Assembly (NCBI RefSeq): GCF_008297975.1
Contig: NZ_VLNY01000003.1
Coordinates: 62,001 to 126,000, forward strand
Direction of reading: 5' to 3'
Origin: Antrihabitans cavernicola
GTDB taxonomy: Bacteria > Actinomycetota > Actinomycetes > Mycobacteriales > Mycobacteriaceae
Length of the DNA stretch: 64,000 bases
Part shown: one piece after another, positions 7,076 to 16,821 of the stretch
Layout of the letters: each line of letters starts with the position of its first letter
Numbering within the stretch: the first letter of the stretch is position 1
Program-made: the position numbers and the translations under genes
The notes under the pieces: model-generated
Told to the model about the DNA's origin: nothing
The model's database searches: none
Seen by the model: only the letters and a program-made list of their open reading frames with translations

Positions 7076-8009
7076 ACATGGCGTAGTCGGTCTAGGGTTG
7101 GTGCTGGGTATCGCCGCAACGCTGTGGGGTGCGCCAGCTGCGGCTAGGCCGGTCTGCGCCGGTGCAGGTCAGGATCCCATTGCGGTCGGCAGCGTCGCAG
7201 GTGCCGCACTCGAGGGCGTCACGGTCGATCCAACCGGGCGGCTTTACACAGCCGACAACATCTCGGGTCGGATCTATCGGATCGACGCACCGGGCGCACG
7301 CGCGGTGACGGTTGCCGCGGTGCCCGCAGGCAACGCCGCGACCGCGTTGGCGTGGTCGCCGGATGGGACACTCTTGGTGGGCTACGCCGACACCCGAATG
7401 CTGGTCGGCGATCTCGCGCATCCCGGCTCGATCGGCCGGGTCGACCTCTCGACCGGCACCGTCACAACTATCGCGTCGGGGCTCAGTGCGGTGACCGGCC
7501 TTGCTGTTGCTCGTGACGGAACCATGTACGCGACCAACGAATTCGGCGCTCAGGTCGGACGGGTGCTGCCCGACGGATCGGTCCAGGCCGACTGGGCGAA
7601 CCTGCCGAGTGCGAGCGGCGCCGCCATCGGTGGGGACGGCAGATATCTCTACGTCTCCCGTGTGTTGGCGAACCCCGGCGTCACCCGCATTCCGATCGCC
7701 GCTCCGCAGGCCCCGGAGTCCCTGATCACGTTCGCGGGGGCTGACGTGATCTCCGCACCGACACGGGTCACGCTCGATTCGAAGGATCGTCCGATCGTTG
7801 CCGCGAGCGCGACCGGCCAGATCCTGCGCATCGACGGCGACAGCCGAACCTGCGCTCTGGCACAGGGGATTACGGCGTCGAGTGCGCTCACGTACGGACG
7901 CGGCGACGCGGGATTCTCGGCAGGACGGCTCTTCCGGGCCGGTTTCGACGGCCAGATCTACGAGATCCCCGGCGGATTCGACGCGAACGCCCGCACTGCG
8001 ATCCCGTGA
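7065..8009 (+). CDS. Secreted SMP-30/gluconolactonase-like beta-propeller protein
   Basis: A 314-residue protein with a clear Sec signal peptide (MRSKHGVVGLGLVLGIAATL, cleavage after GAPAAA). The mature part has repeated propeller blades with G-x-LY-x-AD and GTMYATNEFGAQVGRVLPDG type strands, as in SMP-30/strictosidine-synthase-like sugar lactonases. Cys31 near the mature N-terminus and Cys near 265 could form a disulfide. It is likely extracytoplasmic; whether it is a lactonase or merely a binding propeller cannot be told. The gene stands alone between a methyltransferase and a convergent oxidoreductase. Confidence 0.75.
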   Translation: MRSKHGVVGLGLVLGIAATLWGAPAAARPVCAGAGQDPIAVGSVAGAALEGVTVDPTGRLYTADNISGRIYRIDAPGARAVTVAAVPAGNAATALAWSPDGTLLVGYADTRMLVGDLAHPGSIGRVDLSTGTVTTIASGLSAVTGLAVARDGTMYATNEFGAQVGRVLPDGSVQADWANLPSASGAAIGGDGRYLYVSRVLANPGVTRIPIAAPQAPESLITFAGADVISAPTRVTLDSKDRPIVAASATGQILRIDGDSRTCALAQGITASSALTYGRGDAGFSAGRLFRAGFDGQIYEIPGGFDANARTAIP

Positions 8010-8025
8010 TCAGCCTTTCTTATGA

Positions 8026-9030
8026 TCACCCCACGAGCGGTGCGACCTTGCTGCCGAGCAGCTCGATGCTGCTGAGCACGTTGTCGTGTTCCATCGTCCC
8101 GACGCTGATGTGCAGCATGAAACGGTCGATGCCGAGCGTCGACTCCATCGCGCTGATCTTGTCGGCAACCTGCTCCGGTGTGCCGACCAGCAGCGAACCT
8201 TCCGGTGCCCGCATGACGTCGAACTTCTCCCGCGTCATCGGCCCCCAGCCGCGTTCGCGTCCGGTCTTCGTCATGCCTGCCGCATACGACGGGTAGAAGT
8301 CGGCGATCGCCTTCTGCTCGCTGTCGGCGATGTAGCCGTGGGCGTGGACTGCAATGGGCAGGCGAGGGTGTCCGCCCTGTTCGAGCGCACGCCGGTAGAG
8401 GTCGGCCAACGGAGCGAACCTCGCGGGCTCGCCGCCGATGATCGCGATCACCAACGGAAGGCCGAGCAAGCCGGCGCGGACGACGGATTCGGGGTTGCCG
8501 CCGACACCGATCCAGACCGGGAGTTCGCGTTCGGGCCTCGGGTAGACCATCTGATCGCGCAGGGGTGCGCGGTGGTGGCCGGACCACGTCACGGGTTCGC
8601 CGGAGCGAAGTGCGAGCAGTAACTGCAACTTCTCGACGAACAACTCGTCGTAGTCGGCGAGGTCGTACCCGAACAGTGGGAACGATTCGGTGAAGGATCC
8701 TCGGCCCGCGATGATTTCGGCACGTCCGTCCGAGATCAGGTCCAGAGTCGCGAAATCTTGGAAGACGCGAACCGGATCGTCCGAGCTGAGTACGGTGACC
8801 GCACTGGTCAGGGCAATATTCGACGTTTTGGCAGCAGCAGCGGCGAGCACGACGGCAGGTGCGGACGCGGCAAAATCGGGGCGGTGGTGTTCGCCGATGC
8901 CGTAGACCGCGAGACCGGACTGCTCGGCAACCACCGCCTCTTCGACCACATTCCGCAGCCGTTTACCGGCGTCGACGGGCTTGCCGTCGGCCTCGCGCAG
9001 TTCGGCGAAGGTGGTGATCCCGAGTTCCAT
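8026..9030 (-). CDS. LLM-class (luciferase-like) flavin-dependent oxidoreductase
   Basis: A 334-residue TIM-barrel monooxygenase-type protein. Conserved elements are GIGEHHRPDFAASAPAVVL near the N-terminus, LDLISDGRAEIIAGRGSF and LPVWIGVGGNPESVVRAG, typical of the CE1758/YceB-like branch. It probably uses FMNH2 or F420H2; the substrate is unknown. GGGAGG lies 8 bp before the ATG at 9030. It is convergent with the beta-propeller gene and divergent from map, with no operon partner. Confidence 0.85.
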   Translation of the reverse strand: MELGITTFAELREADGKPVDAGKRLRNVVEEAVVAEQSGLAVYGIGEHHRPDFAASAPAVVLAAAAAKTSNIALTSAVTVLSSDDPVRVFQDFATLDLISDGRAEIIAGRGSFTESFPLFGYDLADYDELFVEKLQLLLALRSGEPVTWSGHHRAPLRDQMVYPRPERELPVWIGVGGNPESVVRAGLLGLPLVIAIIGGEPARFAPLADLYRRALEQGGHPRLPIAVHAHGYIADSEQKAIADFYPSYAAGMTKTGRERGWGPMTREKFDVMRAPEGSLLVGTPEQVADKISAMESTLGIDRFMLHISVGTMEHDNVLSSIELLGSKVAPLVG

Positions 9031-9114
9031 CAGCGAGGCCTCCCATGCATGTAATTGAATATTTGATCAACTATCTCAACCCCGTTGCCTTCATGGCTAT
9101 TCCCGGCACCGGGC

Positions 9115-9120
9115 TACCCT
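9115..9120 (+). promoter_or_regulatory. -10 element of map
   Basis: TACCCT followed by 7 nt and then the ATG at 9128; no ribosome binding site, so a leaderless mRNA is predicted. Confidence 0.55.
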
Positions 9121-9127
9121 CGTCATC

Positions 9128-10003
9128 ATGTCTGTCGGAACTGAACAGGAGTCGAGGAAGCCGCTGACTCCTGGCACCCCAACGCCCGTACGCACCGTGC
9201 CGCGCACCATCGAGCGGCCTGAGTACGCGTGGAAGGCAACTGCCAAAGAGGGCAGCGAGCCGTGGGTGCAGACGCCCGAGACCATCGAGAAGATGCGCGT
9301 CGCCAGCAAGATCGCGGCGCAGGCGCTGCAGGAGGCCGGCAAGGCCGTTGTGCCGGGTGTGACCACCGACGACCTCGACCGAATCGCGCACGAGTACATG
9401 CTCGACCACGGCGCATACCCGTCGACGTTGGGCTACAAGGGCTTTCCCAAATCCTGCTGCACGTCGCTGAACGAGGTGATCTGCCACGGCATTCCGGACT
9501 CGACGGTGGTGCACGACGGCGACATCGTCAACATCGACGTCACGGCGTACATCGACGGCGTCCATGGCGACACCAACGCGACATTCTTGGCGGGCAACGT
9601 CTCCGAAGAGAACCGGCTGCTGGTCGAGCGCACCCACGAGGCGACGATGAGGGCGATCGAGGCGGTGAAGCCAGGTCGCGAGCTGAACGTGATCGGCCGC
9701 GTCATCGAGTCGTACGCGAACCGCTTCGGCTACGGCGTTGTGCACGACTTCACGGGTCACGGCATAGGCGAGACCTTCCACAACGGCCTGGTTATCCTGC
9801 ACTACGACCAGCCCAACGTCGATACCGTCATCGAACCGGGGATGGTGTTCACCATCGAGCCGATGATCAACCTCGGCGGCATCGACTACGACATCTGGGA
9901 CGACGGCTGGACCGTCGTGACCAAGGATCGCAAGTGGACCGCTCAGTTCGAGCACACCCTCGTGGTGACCGAGACGAGTGCCGAGATCCTGACCCTGCCG
10001 TGA
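9128..10003 (+). CDS. map: Methionine aminopeptidase, type I with N-terminal extension
   Basis: A 291-residue enzyme that removes the initiator methionine in the cytosol. The pita-bread fold ligands are visible: the Asp pair in [16 protein letters not shown], His in GHGIG, Glu in TIEPM and Glu in FEHTL. The 40-residue Pro-rich N-terminal extension ([19 protein letters not shown]) matches the mycobacterial MapB form, which carries an SH3-binding-like segment. It overlaps cobQ by 4 bases (GTGA), so the two are translationally coupled although functionally unrelated. Confidence 0.95.
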   Translation: MSVGTEQESRKPLTPGTPTPVRTVPRTIERPEYAWKATAKEGSEPWVQTPETIEKMRVASKIAAQALQEAGKAVVPGVTTDDLDRIAHEYMLDHGAYPSTLGYKGFPKSCCTSLNEVICHGIPDSTVVHDGDIVNIDVTAYIDGVHGDTNATFLAGNVSEENRLLVERTHEATMRAIEAVKPGRELNVIGRVIESYANRFGYGVVHDFTGHGIGETFHNGLVILHYDQPNVDTVIEPGMVFTIEPMINLGGIDYDIWDDGWTVVTKDRKWTAQFEHTLVVTETSAEILTLP

Positions 10004-11523
10004 CCCGGGGCGCGCTACTCGTCGCGGGTACCACCTCCGACGCGGGCAAGAGCGTGCTGGTCGCCGGACTCTGCCGATTGCTGGTACGCAGGGGTATTCG
10101 CGTCGCGCCGTTCAAAGCGCAGAACATGTCGAACAACTCGGTGGTCACGCTCGACGGCGGTGAGATCGGGCGCGCGCAGGCGCTGCAGGCCGCCGCGTGC
10201 GGGCTCGAACCGAGTGTTCGGTTCAACCCGATCCTGCTGAAGCCGGGGAGCGACCGCAGCTCGCAATTGATGGTGCGCGGCAAGGCGACCGGCGTGGTGC
10301 GGGCGGGCGACTACATCCGTCATCGCGACGAGCTGCGCGAGATCGTGGCGGCGGAATTGGCTTCGCTGCGTGCCGAATACGACGTCGTCATCTGCGAAGG
10401 CGCAGGCTCGCCCGCCGAGATCAATCTCCGCGCAACGGATCTGGCGAACATGGGGCTGGCGCGAACAGCCGACCTACCGGTGATCGTGGTCGGCGATATC
10501 GATCGCGGGGGAGTGTTGGCGCACCTGTTCGGCACGCTTGCCGTCCTCGAACCCGAAGACCAGGCCTTGATCGCCGGCTTCGTCATCAACAAGTTCCGTG
10601 GCGATGTCGGACTCCTGTCACCGGGCCTCGTGCAGTTACAAGAACTCACCGGACGGCCGACCCTCGGTGTGATTCCGTTCGCCGAAGGACTGTGGATCGA
10701 CGCCGAGGATTCGCTCGGCACCGTGGCCGATGCCCCGGTCGGGCGGCCCGGTCCGGCGCTGGGATCGGAGTGGCTGAGCGTGGCGGCGATCAGGCTTCCG
10801 CGCGTCTCCAACGCCACCGACGTCGAAGCGTTGGCGTGTGAGCCGGGGGTCTCGGTCCGCTGGGTCACCGAACCCTCGCGGCTGGCGGGTGCGGACCTGG
10901 TGGTGGTGCCGGGCAGCAAGGCAACGGTGTCGGACCTGGAGTGGCTGCGGCGCAGTGGAATTGCCGACGCGCTGGAACGCAGGGCCGCAGCATGCGGTGC
11001 GATCCTGGGCATCTGTGGTGGCTATCAGATGTTGGGTCGCACGATCGTCGATGACGTCGAATCGGGCGGGGGAGAAGTGGCCGGTCTCGGCCTACTGGAT
11101 CTCGACATAGAGTTCGCGCCCGACAAGATCCTGCGCCAGGTGAACGGCACTGCTGCCGGACTTCCGGTGCATGGCTACGAGATTCATCATGGGCGTGTGG
11201 TGCGGACCGGCGATCCGGCGTTGCTGGACACAGCCGACGGGTCACCCGAAGGTAGCGTCCGAGGGTCCGTCACCGGCACACATTGGCACGGTCTGCTGGA
11301 GAGCGACGGGTACCGCCGCGCCTTGCTCGCCGACGTCGCACAGCAAAGCGGCCGCACCGGATTCCTGGTTTCCCAGGAAGTTTCGGTAGCGGCCGTTCGC
11401 GACGAGCAGTTGGAACTGTTGGCTGATCTGGTGGAGCAGAATCTCGATCTCGATCAGGTGATGGCGCTGATCGACAACGGCGCGCCGCAGGGGCTGGCGA
11501 CGCTTCGCACGATCAGGGCGTAG
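10000..11523 (+). CDS. cobQ: Adenosylcobyric acid synthase (glutamine-hydrolysing)
   Basis: A 507-residue CobQ/CbiP that amidates four carboxyl groups of adenosylcobyrinic a,c-diamide. The N-terminal synthetase domain has the modified P-loop [10 protein letters not shown] and [11 protein letters not shown]; the C-terminal class I glutamine amidotransferase domain has the nucleophile Cys in GICGGYQML and the His in THWHGLLES. The GTG start overlaps the map stop. It lies apart from the other cobalamin genes at 19-24.5 kb but acts later in the same pathway. The last 11 bp overlap a convergent ABC permease gene. Confidence 0.95.
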   Translation: MTRGALLVAGTTSDAGKSVLVAGLCRLLVRRGIRVAPFKAQNMSNNSVVTLDGGEIGRAQALQAAACGLEPSVRFNPILLKPGSDRSSQLMVRGKATGVVRAGDYIRHRDELREIVAAELASLRAEYDVVICEGAGSPAEINLRATDLANMGLARTADLPVIVVGDIDRGGVLAHLFGTLAVLEPEDQALIAGFVINKFRGDVGLLSPGLVQLQELTGRPTLGVIPFAEGLWIDAEDSLGTVADAPVGRPGPALGSEWLSVAAIRLPRVSNATDVEALACEPGVSVRWVTEPSRLAGADLVVVPGSKATVSDLEWLRRSGIADALERRAAACGAILGICGGYQMLGRTIVDDVESGGGEVAGLGLLDLDIEFAPDKILRQVNGTAAGLPVHGYEIHHGRVVRTGDPALLDTADGSPEGSVRGSVTGTHWHGLLESDGYRRALLADVAQQSGRTGFLVSQEVSVAAVRDEQLELLADLVEQNLDLDQVMALIDNGAPQGLATLRTIRA

Positions 11524-12214
11524 CGCGCCGCATCACACCCCACGCCGCGGCGAACGCGAGGACGGCGAGCGCCGCGGGGAGCACCACCATTGGCACCGCG
11601 CGAGGCAGGTCGACGAACCAGTGGCCGAGGTCGGTCCACCAGCCTTGCCAGGTGATCGAGATCGCGAGGATGCCGAACACGATCAACGCGAACAGCGCGG
11701 TGGCAAACAGGCCGGGAGTCCGCCACCTCTGATAGAGCGAGCCGAGGAACAGGCCGACACCGGCGACCAGCAGGACGAACACGATGTCGGTACCCAACTT
11801 GATCGCGGGGTTGGACGTGAGCGCGTTGGTCACGTCGAACATCTGCATGTTCTTGCCCCACCCGTCGGTCGCCCGCTCGATCGCACCCGCGACGAACAGT
11901 CCTACGCCCAGTCCCAGCGATTGCAACACGGCGACGAGCGTTGTACCGGTGAAGAATTCGCGACGCGTGACACTGATTCCGAGCGCGAACGGAAACGTCT
12001 GGGTCATGGCTTGGAGGTAGAACGCCAGTGCCAGACCGAACATTGCCGACACCCCGCCCGTGTAGTGGCTCTGGCCGTCGTTCGTATCGCCGACCGCGAG
12101 GAATACCCCGTACGTGATCAGGAATGTCACGACCACGATTCCGACCGGCCACGCGATCAGGAACGGCCAGGCGTTCGTGTGCATCCGTGCGACTTTCACC
12201 GTTCGAGTTGTCAT
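11513..12214 (-). CDS. ABC transporter permease, six-helix
   Basis: A 233-residue integral membrane protein with about six hydrophobic helices ([72 protein letters not shown]). It is the third gene of a GntR-ATPase-permease operon; its ATG overlaps the ATPase stop. YtrA-type GntR/ABC sets usually respond to cell-envelope stress, and that is the inferred role. The 3' end overlaps cobQ by 11 bp on the other strand. Confidence 0.75.
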   Translation of the reverse strand: MTTRTVKVARMHTNAWPFLIAWPVGIVVVTFLITYGVFLAVGDTNDGQSHYTGGVSAMFGLALAFYLQAMTQTFPFALGISVTRREFFTGTTLVAVLQSLGLGVGLFVAGAIERATDGWGKNMQMFDVTNALTSNPAIKLGTDIVFVLLVAGVGLFLGSLYQRWRTPGLFATALFALIVFGILAISITWQGWWTDLGHWFVDLPRAVPMVVLPAALAVLAFAAAWGVMRRATP

Positions 12215-13140
12215 CGCGCGTCTCCCTTCTTGGTGGTGGTGCTGCGCACCAGAAGTTGTTGCAGCGACACCGGTTCCAGGTCCAGCCCGGCGCCCTGAGC
12301 GGTGGATCGGTCGGCCTCGGACAGTTCGGTCTCCACCGTGGTGCGGGCAAGGTTGCCGAGTGTCTCCCGGTGCAGGACGGTGCGGCCCGCCGTGAATTCG
12401 TCCACAGCACGCGGAGGTCCGGCGACCACGAGTGCGCGCGAGCGCAGTGTGTCGGCGTCCTCGTCGAAGAGCAGCCTGCCTTTGTCGATCACCAGCACGT
12501 GTTCGATGAGGTCACTGACCTCGTCGATGAGGTGGGTCGACAGGACCACGGTGCGCGGGTGCTCGGCGTAGTCGGCGAGCAGGCGGTCGTAGAACAATTG
12601 TCGGGCGACGGCATCGAGGCCGAGGTAGGGCTCGTCGAAGAACGTCAGCGGTGCTCGCGATGCGAGGCCGATGATGACGCCTACGGCCGAGTTCATGCCC
12701 CGTGACAGCTTCTTGACCCGGCGTCCGGTCGGGAGTTGGAAGTCGTCGAGCAAGGCCTGCGCGAAGTCCTCATCCCAATTCGGGAGTAGATCTCGGGCGC
12801 ACGACAGCACGTGCTTGACCTTGAAGTCGTCGGGATACTTCTGACTCTCCTTGATGAAGCAGACGCGCTCCAGAATTCGAGCGTTCTCGAACGGCCGCTC
12901 GCCGAATACCGCGACGTCACCGCTGGATTCGATGGTTTGCCCGGTGAGCAGCTGCATCACGGTGGTCTTGCCTGCACCGTTGCGTCCGAGCAGGCCGTAG
13001 ATGCGGTTGGCGTGAATGTCGAAGCTGACGTGGTCGACGGCATCGAAGGTGCCGAATCGCTTGGTCAGGCCGCGTGCGGAGATCACGACATCCGGATCGG
13101 CGAGGTCATGCTCTACGAAGTCCATACGATTGGTGCTCAT
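12211..13140 (-). CDS. ABC transporter ATP-binding protein (YtrB-like)
   Basis: A 309-residue ATPase. Walker A is GRNGAGKTT, the signature loop reads LSRGMNSAVG (degenerate LSGGQ), Walker B is LTFFDEPYLGLD, and the switch His is in VVLSTHLIDE. The last 70 residues form a regulatory tail. It pairs with the downstream permease, whose start it overlaps (ATGA), and overlaps the upstream GntR stop (ATGA as well). The altered signature is common in the YtrB/EcsA-like branch. A longer upstream frame overlapping the GntR gene is not coding. Confidence 0.88.
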   Translation of the reverse strand: MSTNRMDFVEHDLADPDVVISARGLTKRFGTFDAVDHVSFDIHANRIYGLLGRNGAGKTTVMQLLTGQTIESSGDVAVFGERPFENARILERVCFIKESQKYPDDFKVKHVLSCARDLLPNWDEDFAQALLDDFQLPTGRRVKKLSRGMNSAVGVIIGLASRAPLTFFDEPYLGLDAVARQLFYDRLLADYAEHPRTVVLSTHLIDEVSDLIEHVLVIDKGRLLFDEDADTLRSRALVVAGPPRAVDEFTAGRTVLHRETLGNLARTTVETELSEADRSTAQGAGLDLEPVSLQQLLVRSTTTKKGDAR

Positions 13141-13508
13141 CTGCTCTTCTCCCACTGGTCGAGCATCGATTTCAGTTCGACGATTCCCACGCCGAGCTTG
13201 TCCGCCTCGGTGACGAGCGGTGCGATGTATTGGAGCGCGAACCGTTCGCGCCTGCGATGCCTCAGCGCGTTGCGCGCACCGTCTGTGACGAACATTCCGA
13301 TTCCCCTCTTCTTGTAGAGGATCCCCTCTGTCACAAGCTGATTGAGCCCCTTTGCCGCTGTTGCCGGGTTGATGCGATGGAACGCGGCGAGCTCGTTGGT
13401 GGATGGCACCTGCGCCTCTTCGGCGAGAGAACCGTCGATGATCGAGTTCTCGATCAGCTCGGCAATCTGCGCAAACAGCGGCCTGCCGTCCTCGATCACC
13501 GTGACCAC
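13137..13508 (-). CDS. GntR-family (YtrA-type) transcriptional regulator
   Basis: A 123-residue protein: winged helix at residues 10-80 (PLFAQIAELIENSIIDGSL, then ELAAFHRINPATAAKGLNQL and LYKKRGIGMFV) and a short C-terminal helical tail, as in YtrA regulators that lack a large effector domain. It heads the operon with the ABC ATPase and permease and probably autoregulates it. The start is a GTG with no strong ribosome binding site. TTAC-TCAT-GTAA at 13539-13550, about 30 bp upstream, is a possible operator. Confidence 0.85.
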   Translation of the reverse strand: MVTVIEDGRPLFAQIAELIENSIIDGSLAEEAQVPSTNELAAFHRINPATAAKGLNQLVTEGILYKKRGIGMFVTDGARNALRHRRRERFALQYIAPLVTEADKLGVGIVELKSMLDQWEKSR

Positions 13509-13538
13509 CGGACCGAGGTTCTTCGGTCCATCGGTTCA

Positions 13539-13550
13539 TTACTCATGTAA
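13539..13550. promoter_or_regulatory. Candidate YtrA-type operator
   Basis: TTAC-TCAT-GTAA inverted repeat in the gap between the GntR-ABC operon and the rightward hydrolase gene. Short, so only a candidate. Confidence 0.3.
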
Positions 13551-13636
13551 CTAACCATAGAGGCTGTCGACGGGTTACGCAACAGTGCGTTCGACGCCGC
13601 AACCTGACCGCGCGGATTCGCGTACCTTTGCATGGC

Positions 13637-14203
13637 ATGGAGCAATTGCAGGTGGCTGCAGGAAACGGCACTTGTACGGTTCGCGTCGACGGGCCGGAAA
13701 GTCGGCACGCGGTGCTGTTGTTGCCAGGAGTGGGGGACCCCGCAGACGTCTACGACGACGTGTGCACGAGATTGCACAATTCCGATCTACGAACGTATGC
13801 GGTGGAGTCCGTGGACGGTTTGGGCGAGGGCAGTCTGCTGGGATTGCTCGACGAACTGAAACTGGCGTGGGTGAACCTGGTCGGCAGTCGAGAGGGTGCC
13901 GACCTGGCGTGGTTGCTCGCAGCGCGAACGTTCGGCCGATTCGCGAGTCTGGTGGTCGCGGACAGCGGGCATCCGGCGGTCGTGGGCTCGAGGGGTGCCA
14001 AGGTTGTATCCGATTGCCCCGCAGTGGAATTGCCCACAACGCTGATGATCGGAAAGTCGACAACGCGGGCGTGCGCCGACGAAAGCGGGCGACGCGTGTT
14101 CGCCGACTTCCGCGTCGTCGAACTCGACGGGATCGACAACGTTCCGGCACAGGCCGGCCACGAGATGGCGACGGAAATAGTGCTGCGCACCAGCAGTTGG
14201 TAG
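13637..14203 (+). CDS. Small alpha/beta-hydrolase-fold protein, function unknown
   Basis: A 188-residue protein that reads like a trimmed alpha/beta hydrolase: HAVLLLPGVGDPADVYDDV resembles the oxyanion-loop strand, and VNLVGSREGADLAWLLAA is in the nucleophile-elbow position (G-S-R-E-G). An Asp (VVADSGHP) and a late His (AGHEMATEI) could complete a triad. The order is right but the protein is short, with no cap domain. The ATG at 13637 follows TACCTT by 8 nt (leaderless type). Function not recognised. Confidence 0.55.
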   Translation: MEQLQVAAGNGTCTVRVDGPESRHAVLLLPGVGDPADVYDDVCTRLHNSDLRTYAVESVDGLGEGSLLGLLDELKLAWVNLVGSREGADLAWLLAARTFGRFASLVVADSGHPAVVGSRGAKVVSDCPAVELPTTLMIGKSTTRACADESGRRVFADFRVVELDGIDNVPAQAGHEMATEIVLRTSSW

Positions 14204-14207
14204 GCGT

Positions 14208-15620
14208 TTACTCCAGACCGAGGAGCGCGTTCTCGACGACTTCCGGCAGCGCCGGGTGGATCCAGTACTGACCGCGAGCCATCCGGTGAGCGTCGAGGTC
14301 GGTGGTCATCGCCTGGATCAGCGGCTGGATCAGAGTCGGTGCATGCACCCCGATGATGTGCGCGCCCAGGATCTTTCCGGTGCCGCGCTCGGCCACGATC
14401 TTGCAGAGGCCCTCGTCGTCCTCCATCGCCCAGCCGTACGCCACGTCGCCGTACGACTGAATCTTCACGCTCACGTCGTAGCCGGCGTCACGCGCCTCGT
14501 GCTCCGTCAGTCCGACGTCGGCGATCTGCGGATCGGTGAACACCGCTGCGGGTACGAAACGGTGATCGGTGCGCTCCAAATCGTCGGTCGATGCCCACGC
14601 ATCGCGCAGCAGGTTCTCGGTGACGACCCGCTGTTCGTGGTTGGCGACGTGCTTGAGCTGATAGGGCGAACTGACGTCTCCCAACGCGAAAACGCCGGTG
14701 GCAGTGGTGCGTTGGAATTCGTCGACCACAACCCGTCCGTCGTCGTCGAGGTCGAATCCGCCCGCTGCCGCACCCAGTCGGTCGCCGTTTGCTTGCCTGC
14801 CGGTTGCGACCAACAGCGCGTCACCCTCGATGGTGGTGCCGTCCGACAGTTCGACGGTGACACGGGTCGCATCACCGCGAACCGTCGTCACCGTCGTGCC
14901 GGTGTGGACGTCCCACTTCTTGCGAGCCAGGGTGTTGAACTGTGCGGAGATGTCGTGGTCGAGCCGGCGCAGCAAGGCGTCACCGCGGCAGACGATAGAC
15001 ACGGTGGACCCGAACGCCGAGAACACGTGCGCGAACTCGGCGGCGATGAACCCGCCGCCCACGATCACCAGATGCTTGGGTAGCTCGGGGAGTCGCATCA
15101 CGTCGTCGCTGGTGTGAAACGGCACACCGCTGGCGGCGATCTGCTCCGGAACGATTGCACGCGAGCCGGCCGCGATCACGATCTGATCGGCGGTGATCCG
15201 TGCCCCGCTTGCCGTTTCGAGGGTTCTGTCGCCGACGAAGGTGACGTGCTCGGCGAACACCGTCGTGTTGGACCCTTCGCGCCGGTACTGCTCGCCGTTG
15301 GCTGCGATCGGGTCGATGCGGCCGAAAACGCGGTCGACGATGTCGTTCCACCGAACCGCGTCGATACGGGCGTCGATGCCGTACTTGGCAGCATCGCGAA
15401 TCGTCCGCGCCACCTCCGCCGCGTAGACGTACATCTTGGTGGGGATGCAGCCGACGTTGAGGCACGTGCCACCGAAGACGCCTTCTTCGAAGATCGCGAC
15501 CGACATGTCCGCGTAGCGCTCGTCCGGAATGCTGTTGCCCGATCCGGTGCCGATGATCGCCACGTCGAAATGCTGCGGATCGAGGTGCTGAGGCGACGTG
15601 GGATCTGTCACTGATGTCAC
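14208..15620 (-). CDS. mtr: Mycothione reductase
   Basis: A 470-residue flavoprotein disulfide reductase that keeps mycothiol reduced using NADPH. The redox pair lies in GGTCLNVGCIPTKM, the FAD loop in DVAIIGTGSGNS, the NADPH loop in LVIVGGGFIAAEFAHVF, and the C-terminal active-site His in HPALPEVVENALLG. The replacement of the third Gly (GTGSGNS) is typical of mycothione reductases. The GTG start at 15620 overlaps the stop of the hydrolase gene upstream. This gene marks the organism as a mycothiol-producing actinomycete. Confidence 0.93.
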   Translation of the reverse strand: MTSVTDPTSPQHLDPQHFDVAIIGTGSGNSIPDERYADMSVAIFEEGVFGGTCLNVGCIPTKMYVYAAEVARTIRDAAKYGIDARIDAVRWNDIVDRVFGRIDPIAANGEQYRREGSNTTVFAEHVTFVGDRTLETASGARITADQIVIAAGSRAIVPEQIAASGVPFHTSDDVMRLPELPKHLVIVGGGFIAAEFAHVFSAFGSTVSIVCRGDALLRRLDHDISAQFNTLARKKWDVHTGTTVTTVRGDATRVTVELSDGTTIEGDALLVATGRQANGDRLGAAAGGFDLDDDGRVVVDEFQRTTATGVFALGDVSSPYQLKHVANHEQRVVTENLLRDAWASTDDLERTDHRFVPAAVFTDPQIADVGLTEHEARDAGYDVSVKIQSYGDVAYGWAMEDDEGLCKIVAERGTGKILGAHIIGVHAPTLIQPLIQAMTTDLDAHRMARGQYWIHPALPEVVENALLGLE

Positions 15621-16663
15621 TGCGTGATCCGTTCCTGAATGTGGGCCTGTAGCCAATCGAGCCACAGATCGAGCTCGCGCAACGCCGTCGCCAGCGGTTC
15701 TGCCGAGGACAGCATCACGTCGTGTCGGGCGCCTTCGACGGGAACGATCGTCGTACGTTCACCGAGGCAGCCTGCCCACCGCTGGATCTGCTTGACGTCG
15801 AGCACGGCGTCGGCGACATCGATTTCCGGTCCGTACTCACGCGCGAACTTGGTCAACTTTGACCGCAGGATCAGTGACGGCACGCCGATGTCCAGACCGC
15901 GGTGCAACTCGGCCTGACCTTTCCGAATCGCCCGCAACCAGCCGAAACGCACAGGAAAACCGTTCAGCGGCTTCCAATCGAGGTTGTAGTCCCATTCACC
16001 CTTCGCGGTGTTGCTGATGCTGGTGCCGTAGGTGGCGATGCCCTGCCCGGGAATCCTGGCGGTGCGGCGGACTCGGCCGATCGCGCGGATGGCAGCGGTT
16101 CCGACACCGCGTACGTAAGCGGGACCCTGCAGGTCGAACCAGGGGCTGTTGAGGACAACGCCTGCGATTCCGGCGGGCGTCTCGCCGGTGCGGCGTCGAA
16201 CACGGTCCAACCACAGCGGGAGGATCAATCCGCCGGTCGAATGCGCGGTGAGCAACACGGTGCCGCCGCCCACCTCGTCCCGCACGATCCGCACGGCCTC
16301 GTCGAGTTCGGCGTCGTAGAGGGAGAGATCGCTGATGAAGTGCGGAGTTTGGTCCGCGCGCAATGACCTGCCACATTTACGCAGGTCGAGCGCATAGAAC
16401 CGAAATCCACGGGCGGCGTAGTGCTCGGCGACGTGCCGCTGGAAGAAGTAGTCGGTGTAGCCGTGCACGTAGAGGACGGCAGTCGGGCCCACCGTCGGCG
16501 GGTCGAGCGGTCGCTCGGGGCTGTAGCGCACCAGCGTGGCCTCGATCTCGCCTTCACCGTCGGGATCGGGGCCCAACGGGATGGTCGAACGCTGATATCC
16601 GTCGCCGAGGAGGTCCGGCCCCCACGCCGATTGCTGCGAAGGCAGGAAAGGGTTTTGCGTCAC
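15617..16663 (-). CDS. Alpha/beta hydrolase (lysophospholipase-like)
   Basis: A 348-residue serine hydrolase of the monoacylglycerol-lipase-like group. The oxyanion strand is [13 protein letters not shown], the nucleophile elbow is TAHSTGGLI (Ser in H-S-T-G), and the last catalytic His is in [26 protein letters not shown] is also typical. It has no signal peptide, so it is cytosolic, and its lipid or ester substrate is unknown. The GTG start follows TAGATT by 6 nt, suggesting a leaderless mRNA that also carries mtr by the GTGA overlap. Confidence 0.85.
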   Translation of the reverse strand: MTQNPFLPSQQSAWGPDLLGDGYQRSTIPLGPDPDGEGEIEATLVRYSPERPLDPPTVGPTAVLYVHGYTDYFFQRHVAEHYAARGFRFYALDLRKCGRSLRADQTPHFISDLSLYDAELDEAVRIVRDEVGGGTVLLTAHSTGGLILPLWLDRVRRRTGETPAGIAGVVLNSPWFDLQGPAYVRGVGTAAIRAIGRVRRTARIPGQGIATYGTSISNTAKGEWDYNLDWKPLNGFPVRFGWLRAIRKGQAELHRGLDIGVPSLILRSKLTKFAREYGPEIDVADAVLDVKQIQRWAGCLGERTTIVPVEGARHDVMLSSAEPLATALRELDLWLDWLQAHIQERITQ

Positions 16664-16747
16664 ATTGCCAATCTAATGGCACCGTGTTGCGCGTCGCGAG
16701 GCGCACAATTGGGGAAGGTGACGTCCGGGTAACCTATCGCCACAACT

Positions 16748-16763
16748 CCCGTCCTTGGACGGG
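16748..16763 (+). other. Short hairpin in the mqo leader
   Basis: CCCGTCC-TT-GGACGGG, perfect 7-bp stem, about 60 nt before the mqo start. Purpose unknown; could shape the 5' untranslated region. Confidence 0.35.
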
Positions 16764-16821
16764 GCTTTACCCCGAGCGCAGCGACGAGCCCGGGCAAACT
16801 GACAAGGAAGTCGAATCTCCA

